Source of the DNA: Candidatus Peregrinibacteria bacterium
GTDB lineage: Bacteria > Patescibacteriota > Gracilibacteria > UBA1369 > LOWO2-01-FULL-3
NCBI GenBank assembly: GCA_026395515.1
Contig: JAPLYN010000005.1
Span: 175,521-239,520, forward strand
Length of the DNA stretch: 64,000 nt
Direction of reading: 5' to 3'
The position numbers and the translations under genes are program-made. Of this stretch, positions 57,363 to 64,000 are shown in pieces; position 1 is the stretch's first letter, and every line of letters begins with the position of its first letter. Below the pieces are notes generated by a model, which searched no databases, had not been told where the DNA came from, and was given only the letters and a program-made list of their open reading frames with translations.

Positions 57363-59174
57363 TTAGTTCTTCTTCAACACCGCCAAGAACGCTTCTTGTG
57401 GCAACTCTACCTTACCCATCATCTTCATGCGTTTCTTACCCTTTTTCTGTTTGTCCAAGAGCTTGTTCTTACGAGTTACATCTCCACCATAGAGATAACC
57501 GGTAACGTCCTTACGAAACGCAGCAATTGTCTCACGAGCAATAATTTTGCCACCAATAGCAGCCTGCAAAGCAATCGTAAACTGATGTTTTGGAATTAAC
57601 TCCTTCAATTTTTTCACCAAATCACTTCCTACGTAAAAAGCATCTTTTCTATGCACAATCAAGGCCAACGCATCCACCTTTTCAGCAGCAATCAAAATAT
57701 CCAATTTCACTAAATCTCCCACTCTATAATCTAAATGCTCATAATTCATGGAAGCATATCCACTACTTATACTCTTCAATTGGTCGTAAAAATCTACAAC
57801 AATTGAAGCCAATGGCATTTCAAAGTGTAAAATCACACGTTTTTCATCTATATACTGCATGTTTTTGGAAATACCACGCTTATCAGAACAAAGAGTCATA
57901 ATTGCACCCATGGATTCACTAGGAGTCAAAACCTCAACCTTCACCCAAGGTTCCTTAATGTCTTGAATTGTCGCTGGATCAGGCAAATCTGCCGGACTAG
58001 AAATCATAGTCTCTTCACCTTGAGTATTAATAATAATATAAGAAACAGACGGCGCCGTAGCAATCAAAGTAAGATTATATTCTCTCTCTAGACGTTCCTG
58101 CACAATATCCATATGCAACAAACCGAGGAATCCGCATCTAAAACCATGTCCCAAAGCACCAGAATGCTCAGGCTCAAAAGTCAAAGAACTATCATTCAAT
58201 TTAAGCTTATCTAAAGATTCGCGAAGCAAAGGATAATCATCAGATTCCGCACAGAAAATTCCCGCAAATACAAAAGGCTTCACAATTTTATATCCCTCTA
58301 GAGGCTCTGCTTCTTCCATAGTCATGCCAGTACTGCCCGCATGCCAAACCGTATCACCCACACGACATTCACGCACATTACGCAAACCAGTCACTATATA
58401 ACCCACTTCACCAGGCAAAAGCACATCCGCCGTTTGATACTTAGGCTTCAAATATCCGACTTCCAAAACTTCAATTTCCTTTTTAGTATTCAAAAAAGTC
58501 ACTTTATCTCCTCTTTTCACAGATCCAGAGCGCAATCTAACGAAAGCCACTACACCTTTATAAGTATCGTAAATTGAATCAAAAATTAAGGCTTTAAGCT
58601 CATCAGTCTCAGCAGTTTTTGGGCAAGGAACCTTTTCTATCACTCTTTCTAGAATAGATTCCACGTTTGTCCCCTCTTTAGCAGATACAGCAATAATTTC
58701 ACTCGCAGGAATTCCCAGAGCAGTTTCAATTTCCTTGGCTCTTCTGTCCACCTCGGCAGAAGGAAGATCAATTTTATTCAAAACAGCCACAATCTCCAGA
58801 TTATGTTCCATCGCCATGTAGCAATTTGCCAGAGTCTGAGCCTCAATTCCTTGAGTAGCATCAACCACCAAAATAGCACCTTCACAAGCCGCAAGACTGC
58901 GAGAAACCTCATAATAAAAATCCACATGCCCCGGAGTATCAATAAGATTGAGAACGTAGTCCTCCCCTTTATGTTTCCAGTTCATTCTAACCGGCTGAAG
59001 TTTGATTGTAATACCTCTTTCCTGCTCCAATTCCATCGTATCTAGCATCTGTCCATGCTTCATGTCTCTCTTGTTAAGAGTAGACGTTACTTCGAGAAAA
59101 CGGTCAGCCAAAGTAGACTTTCCATGATCAATGTGCGCAATAATGCAGAAATTTCGAATATGCTTTAAATCCAT
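57363..59174 (-). CDS. lepA: elongation factor 4 (LepA)
   Basis: 603 aa, normal length. Ribosome-associated GTPase. G1 'AHIDHGKSTLADR' (13-25), switch II 'LIDTPGHVDFYYEV', G4 'VLNKIDLPSA'. The LepA-specific C-terminal domain is present ('YVGSDLVKKLKELIPKHQF', 'RKDVTGYLYGGDVTRKNKLL'). Its -10 box lies 9 nt before the ATG. Confidence 0.98.
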   Translation of the reverse strand: MDLKHIRNFCIIAHIDHGKSTLADRFLEVTSTLNKRDMKHGQMLDTMELEQERGITIKLQPVRMNWKHKGEDYVLNLIDTPGHVDFYYEVSRSLAACEGAILVVDATQGIEAQTLANCYMAMEHNLEIVAVLNKIDLPSAEVDRRAKEIETALGIPASEIIAVSAKEGTNVESILERVIEKVPCPKTAETDELKALIFDSIYDTYKGVVAFVRLRSGSVKRGDKVTFLNTKKEIEVLEVGYLKPKYQTADVLLPGEVGYIVTGLRNVRECRVGDTVWHAGSTGMTMEEAEPLEGYKIVKPFVFAGIFCAESDDYPLLRESLDKLKLNDSSLTFEPEHSGALGHGFRCGFLGLLHMDIVQERLEREYNLTLIATAPSVSYIIINTQGEETMISSPADLPDPATIQDIKEPWVKVEVLTPSESMGAIMTLCSDKRGISKNMQYIDEKRVILHFEMPLASIVVDFYDQLKSISSGYASMNYEHLDYRVGDLVKLDILIAAEKVDALALIVHRKDAFYVGSDLVKKLKELIPKHQFTIALQAAIGGKIIARETIAAFRKDVTGYLYGGDVTRKNKLLDKQKKGKKRMKMMGKVELPQEAFLAVLKKN

Positions 59175-59183
59175 AGTGCGCCA

Positions 59184-59196
59184 ATTCTAGCAAAAA
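59184..59196 (-). promoter_or_regulatory. extended -10 (TTTTTGC-TAGAAT) for lepA, near-leaderless
   Basis: Minus-strand T5-GC-TAGAAT (hexamer 59184-59189) ends 9 nt before the ATG at 59174, predicting a leader of about 0-3 nt. Confidence 0.5.
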
Positions 59197-59234
59197 GTAC
59201 TCAAGAGCAAAAGGAGAAAGAGATTAAAGCAGTA

Positions 59235-59263
59235 TTGTAATTTTCATCATTTTTTGGTATAAT
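59235..59263 (+). promoter_or_regulatory. promoter for prgI (TTGTAA-N17-TATAAT, extended)
   Basis: TTGTAA (59235-59240) and TATAAT (59258-59263) are 17 nt apart, with an extended TGG and a T-tract before the hexamer. The leader contains an AGGAAA ribosome-binding site 4 nt before the ATG, one of few clear ones here. Confidence 0.7.
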
Positions 59264-59289
59264 AACCAGATAAATTTAAAAGGAAACTA

Positions 59290-59796
59290 ATGCAATTCAA
59301 AGTCCCACAAGACGTACAACGTAAAGATACCATCATCTGGAGCTTAACAATCCAGCAGTTAATTATTTGTGGTATCGGTGGAGGAATTGCTTACGCGCTT
59401 TATATTCAATTATCAAAAACATATTTCTTAGAGGTGTGGCTTCCACCTGTAGTTATTATTTCAGCCATTACTTTGGCCTTTGCATTCCTAAGAATTCACA
59501 ACTTACCTTTCGATGAATTTCTAATGCACTTCATTGAATACCATATGCTTCCAAGACAAAGAAGCTGGATCCAAGGAGCAGGTAAACCATTCATTCCACC
59601 ATTTGATGATACGAAAAAGAAAATAGAAAAAGTTCAACCAAAGAAAGATTCAAAGAAGAAAAAGAGTCTCGCCGAATTAACAGAAGTACTCGACACTCAA
59701 GGAGGCGCAGACAATACAGAAAAAGCTAAAGAACTAACAAGCCAAGAAAAAAAAGACGGCTTAAAACAATTAATAAATCAAAACTATAACAACTAA
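59290..59796 (+). CDS. PrgI family protein
   Basis: 168 aa. N-terminal 'MQFKVPQDVQRKDTIIWSLTIQQLI' (read as strand plus helix) and two transmembrane helices (about 20-40 and 49-66), as in PrgI proteins of type IV secretion-like loci. The C-terminal 60 residues are Lys/Glu-rich and disordered. It precedes the TraC-like gene by 3 nt. Confidence 0.88.
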   Translation: MQFKVPQDVQRKDTIIWSLTIQQLIICGIGGGIAYALYIQLSKTYFLEVWLPPVVIISAITLAFAFLRIHNLPFDEFLMHFIEYHMLPRQRSWIQGAGKPFIPPFDDTKKKIEKVQPKKDSKKKKSLAELTEVLDTQGGADNTEKAKELTSQEKKDGLKQLINQNYNN

Positions 59797-59799
59797 AAT

Positions 59800-60573
59800 A
59801 TGGGATTCCTAGACTTCATTTCACCAGGACAAAAAAATAGAGATAACCAGATGAATAGCACTCAAGCTCATCTCAGAATTGCTGAAATTCGTGAGAATGT
59901 AGTCGTGCTTAAAAACGGTGGAATGCGCGCAGTTCTTAAAACTTCTAGTATTAATTTTAATTTAAAATCTGAAGAAGAACAGAACTCAATCGTCTACGCT
60001 TATCAAAGCTTTTTGAACTCGCTAGAATTCCCTATTCAAATTTTAATTCGTTCAAAAAAATTAGATATTGATAACTACATTGATGGAGTAAAAAAAATTG
60101 GTGAAAAACAGCAAAATAAACTTTTGCAGGAACAAACAATGGAATACGCTCAATACATTAAACGCCTTGTGGAATATGCCGACATCATGGAAAAAGAATT
60201 TTACGTAGTAATTCCATTCGATCCAGGTAGAACTCAATCTGGAGAATCAACTAAAAAGTTTTTCTCATTCTTCGAAAGACTAGCGCCTAAAGATAGTTAT
60301 GCCGATATCAAACAACGCCGTTCAGAATTCAACAATTTGAAAAAAGGATTACTTCAAAGAGTAAATGTGATTCAAGCTGGTCTAGAAAACTGTGGTTTAA
60401 AAGTAGATCAAATGGATACAACTTCTCTCATAGAACTCTACTATGAAAGTTATAATCCAATGACTTCTAGAAGTCAGAAATTGAAAGATTTGATGAACAC
60501 TGCAATTACTACTGATGAACAGGTGGCAGCGGAGGCAAAAGAAACGGCTTCAGCTCATCAAGAAGTAAAGTAA
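59800..60573 (+). CDS. TraC/VirB4 N-terminal domain-like protein without the ATPase domain
   Basis: 257 aa. Residues 20-215 resemble the N-terminal domain of VirB4/TraC ('LRIAEIRENVVVLKNGGMRAVLKTSSINF', split; 'SLEFPIQILIRSKKLDIDNYI'; 'LELYYESYNP'-like 'LIELYYESYNPM'). There is no Walker motif: the motor domain usually follows in the same or next gene but is absent here. The final 65 nt overlap the convergent hydrolase gene. Confidence 0.8.
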   Translation: MGFLDFISPGQKNRDNQMNSTQAHLRIAEIRENVVVLKNGGMRAVLKTSSINFNLKSEEEQNSIVYAYQSFLNSLEFPIQILIRSKKLDIDNYIDGVKKIGEKQQNKLLQEQTMEYAQYIKRLVEYADIMEKEFYVVIPFDPGRTQSGESTKKFFSFFERLAPKDSYADIKQRRSEFNNLKKGLLQRVNVIQAGLENCGLKVDQMDTTSLIELYYESYNPMTSRSQKLKDLMNTAITTDEQVAAEAKETASAHQEVK

Positions 60574-61093
60574 ATTTAGTAAAACCTGCGCTACCATTAA
60601 AGTGCCCAGCTCCTTTTACCAAATGAAATTTAGCATGCATATTTCTAGCTAATTGTTGAGCAGTTCCAAATCCGACATAAGGATCATTGTCTCCATAAAA
60701 AACCATAGATTTATGACAATTATCAGTGATTCTTCTCCAATCAAACTCCAAACGTTCAGGTGAAACAAAAGTTTTCATTCCTTCATCAAATTTATTACCA
60801 GGCAATTTAGCAAAACTCGCCACAAAAACAGCTAATTTGATCTTATATTTTTCCAATAGAGACAACATAAAAAGTCCACCTAAACTATGACCAATAAAAA
60901 TAGAATCTTCCTGAACTTGATCAGCATATTGCTCAAAAGTTTCCATCCAGTTTTCTAAAGTCTGACCTTTTGGCGTTGGAAACTGTGGCACAATTACATT
61001 ACATTTTTTATACTGCAATTCTTTCTTCAACCACGGAAACCAATTCTCTTCCGGACTTCCCTCTACACCATGAAAAATAAAAACTGTACGCAT
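60509..61093 (-). CDS. alpha/beta hydrolase, RBBP9/YdeN family
   Basis: 194 aa, the normal size. Nucleophile Ser70 in 'FIGHSLGG', acid in 'FYGDNDPYV' and catalytic His in 'KGAGHFN' near the C terminus; 'HGVEGSPEENWFPWL' is the oxyanion-side loop of this family. Substrate unknown. The C-terminal ~10 residues ('LLPPLPPVHQ') come from the region that overlaps the TraC-like gene. Confidence 0.9.
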   Translation of the reverse strand: MRTVFIFHGVEGSPEENWFPWLKKELQYKKCNVIVPQFPTPKGQTLENWMETFEQYADQVQEDSIFIGHSLGGLFMLSLLEKYKIKLAVFVASFAKLPGNKFDEGMKTFVSPERLEFDWRRITDNCHKSMVFYGDNDPYVGFGTAQQLARNMHAKFHLVKGAGHFNGSAGFTKFTLLLDELKPFLLPPLPPVHQ

Positions 61094-61096
61094 AAA

Positions 61097-61867
61097 TTAA
61101 ATTAAAATTTTCATATTATCTTGAGCTATCACTATATCTTTTCTTGAACCAATTTTCTCTTGGATCAAAGACTCATTCTCCACACGAAGATGTGTAACAT
61201 AAGCCTTTTTCACCTTTGCAGTATCCACTAATTCCATTACTTGTTCAATTGTAAAATGTGATGGAGACGGTTTCATAGTTCCGCATTCGATTAAAAGAAC
61301 GTCGACGTCTGCCACCTTAGCTTTCAAATCCTCAAGCGGATGATTACTACCAATGTCTCCTGTATAAACAAAAGTTTTCCCATTATGGGTAATTTTTATT
61401 CCTAGTGACGGAAACCATGGTACATGCACCACATCAAAGAGTTCAATTTTCAAACCATCAATTTCAAGCTCTCGAGCACCTTCCAAGAATTTAATTCCAT
61501 AATTCTCCCCTGGCTCAGGCCAGAACACCTCTTTTAGCTTATTCCAGCGTTCTTCCAGTGTCTTTGGTCCAAGTATTAACAAAGGCTGCTTCTGAGACTC
61601 CTTAGATGAACTAAATAGGTCATCAACCCATCTCGCATGCATAAAAGGAAAAGCATCGGCAAAATGATCAGTATGAAAATGAGAAATGAAAAGTGTATCA
61701 ATTGAATGAAGATCCACACCCATATCTACTAGGCGCGCAATCGTCGTATGACCACAATCAATCAAAATTTTCTTTTCATTAAACTCAAGCAAAAATCCGG
61801 CTGGATGACGAGTAGCAGTTGGCATCATAGAGCCAGAACCAAGAATTGTAAGCCGCAAATCAGACAT
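61097..61867 (-). CDS. metallo-beta-lactamase fold hydrolase, RNase Z-like
   Basis: 256 aa. 'LGSGSMMPTATRHPAGFLL' at the start and the metal motif 'SHFHTDHFAD' (His63, His65, Asp67, His68), then His in 'DVVHVPWF', Asp in 'YTGDIG' and a final His in 'THLRVE'. Lacks an obvious RNase Z exosite arm; the family includes tRNA 3'-end nucleases and other hydrolases. All four tRNAs seen here already encode CCA. It lies 3 nt from its neighbours on both sides. Confidence 0.85.
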   Translation of the reverse strand: MSDLRLTILGSGSMMPTATRHPAGFLLEFNEKKILIDCGHTTIARLVDMGVDLHSIDTLFISHFHTDHFADAFPFMHARWVDDLFSSSKESQKQPLLILGPKTLEERWNKLKEVFWPEPGENYGIKFLEGARELEIDGLKIELFDVVHVPWFPSLGIKITHNGKTFVYTGDIGSNHPLEDLKAKVADVDVLLIECGTMKPSPSHFTIEQVMELVDTAKVKKAYVTHLRVENESLIQEKIGSRKDIVIAQDNMKILI

Positions 61868-61870
61868 GAA

Positions 61871-62122
61871 TTATTTTCTAAATTTTAGCCAAATTTTCTT
61901 AAACACAGACATCGATAAATTGGAGATTATAAAGGCCAATGCCGGCACGATTGAATTCACAAAAGGATCTGGCAAATGCGCAAAAACAAAGAAACACACT
62001 ACTACTACATAGGTCGAAAATGCCACGATGAACTTACGCGTCCAGCTAAGCTCCCAAGCCTTATCAATCTCAACGCGTTTATTGCGCTCGTGAATTTGCT
62101 GAATTTCCTGCTCAATATTCAT
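61871..62122 (-). CDS. small two-TM membrane protein
   Basis: 83 aa. A charged N-terminal helix (1-28) is followed by two hydrophobic helices (about 30-48 and 54-72) and a basic end 'KKIWLKFRK'. No family recognised. First gene of a three-gene set with the MBL hydrolase and the alpha/beta hydrolase, with 3-nt gaps. Confidence 0.65.
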   Translation of the reverse strand: MNIEQEIQQIHERNKRVEIDKAWELSWTRKFIVAFSTYVVVVCFFVFAHLPDPFVNSIVPALAFIISNLSMSVFKKIWLKFRK

Positions 62123-62143
62123 GACAAAGTTTTAACATAAAAC

Positions 62144-62173
62144 AAAAAAAAAGCCCAGGACGAATCCTAAGCT
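62144..62173 (-). terminator. intrinsic terminator of the rRNA operon
   Basis: 9-bp stem AGCTTAGGA/TCCTGGGCT (two G:U pairs) closed by a TTCG tetraloop and followed by nine T on the minus strand. It lies 50 nt after 5S rRNA. Confidence 0.9.
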
Positions 62174-62221
62174 CAACAGGTTTAACCCTGAAAATTAGCG
62201 GCAGAATTATAGAAACCATTA

Positions 62222-62336
62222 TCTTGGCAGCGCCCTACTTTCCCGTGGGAAAACCACAGTAACATCGGCGAGGGCAGGCTTAACTGCTGTATTCGGGATG
62301 GGAACAGGTGTACCCCTGCCTCTAGAACTACCAAGA
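62222..62336 (-). rRNA. rrf: 5S ribosomal RNA
   Basis: About 115 nt. The ends TCTTGG and CCAAGA pair as helix I; the minus strand shows the conserved loop sequence 'CCCATCCCGAATAC' and 'CCGATG' regions of 5S rRNA. It follows 23S after about 62 nt. Ends are estimated from helix I. Confidence 0.93.
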
Positions 62337-62398
62337 TGATGGCTTCTATAAATATAAATTTTTTTCACTAATTACTAGTCAAAATAAAGGTTCTCTGA

Positions 62399-64000
<1,602 letters not shown>

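Overview
The window looks like part of a Patescibacteria/CPR-type bacterial chromosome. It is AT-rich and densely packed, with many 3'-overlapping convergent genes. It carries PrgI and TraC-like proteins and a membrane-anchored TraG/HerA-like ATPase, plus a set of small membrane proteins of the kind typical of these genomes. UGA is an ordinary stop (folE, pabB and fmt all end in TGA), so the UGA=Gly code of Gracilibacteria/Absconditabacteria does not apply. Partial folate, riboflavin and purine routes and a gene for ribosomal protein L9 suggest one of the less reduced lineages, for example Peregrinibacteria. This placement is inference; no 16S rRNA lies in the window.

Layout. 1-2829: folate/pterin operon (PTPS-family tail, folK, folE, pabA, pabB), each gene overlapping the next. 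2818-7668: DedA protein and tRNA-Leu(CAA), obg-pth, rplU, a pseudouridine synthase and a TrmB-like regulator. 7778-11006: tyrS-recG. 11370-17102: an unknown 455-aa protein, an Elp3-type radical SAM/GNAT enzyme, a LysM plus lysozyme-like protein, a Trm9/ALKBH8-like methyltransferase and a WecG/TagA glycosyltransferase. 17082-24879: ankyrin membrane protein, tRNA-Ala(GGC), gatB, a short CoaE, PH-domain and other membrane proteins, signal peptidase I. 24915-33471: DHH phosphoesterase, fmt, O-antigen-ligase-like protein, a sugar-type binding lipoprotein, FmdB-like protein, ssb, ribE-ribH, pgk and a frameshifted lipoprotein gene. 33468-43734: ridA, a PAP2_C phosphatase-like protein, the TraG-like ATPase, ruvX, rplI, an SBP_bac_5 protein, secG, a 4-TM protein and ileS. 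43854-52823: a small protein with a textbook promoter, purB-purE-purC, tRNA-Val(TAC), YgjP-like metallopeptidase, DUF378 protein, tRNA-Leu(GAG), htrA, glyA and an SGNH hydrolase. 52830-64000: SpoIIE-type phosphatase coupled to a second SBP_bac_5 protein, a transglutaminase-like/TPR protein, lepA, prgI-traC, two hydrolases, then 5S and the 3' part of 23S rRNA on the minus strand.

How the genes work together. Core translation functions dominate: aminoacyl-tRNA synthetases, GatB, Fmt, Pth, Obg, LepA, L9, L21 and four tRNAs that all encode CCA. Cell-surface functions are the second theme: LepB, SecG, HtrA, LysM, SGNH, glycosyltransferase, polymerase, and three binding proteins without permeases nearby. 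The points most worth following up are: (i) an Elp3 homologue next to a Trm9-like methyltransferase, a possible bacterial route to mcm5U34; (ii) a consistent set of promoters whose -10 box lies only 6-9 nt before the start codon, implying leaderless mRNAs; (iii) intrinsic terminators whose hairpin and U-tract double as the upstream part of the next gene's promoter; (iv) a lipoprotein gene interrupted only by an A8 tract; (v) an SBP_bac_5-SpoIIE phosphatase operon with a perfect 16-bp palindrome at its start; (vi) a class II-type PurE next to PurC.
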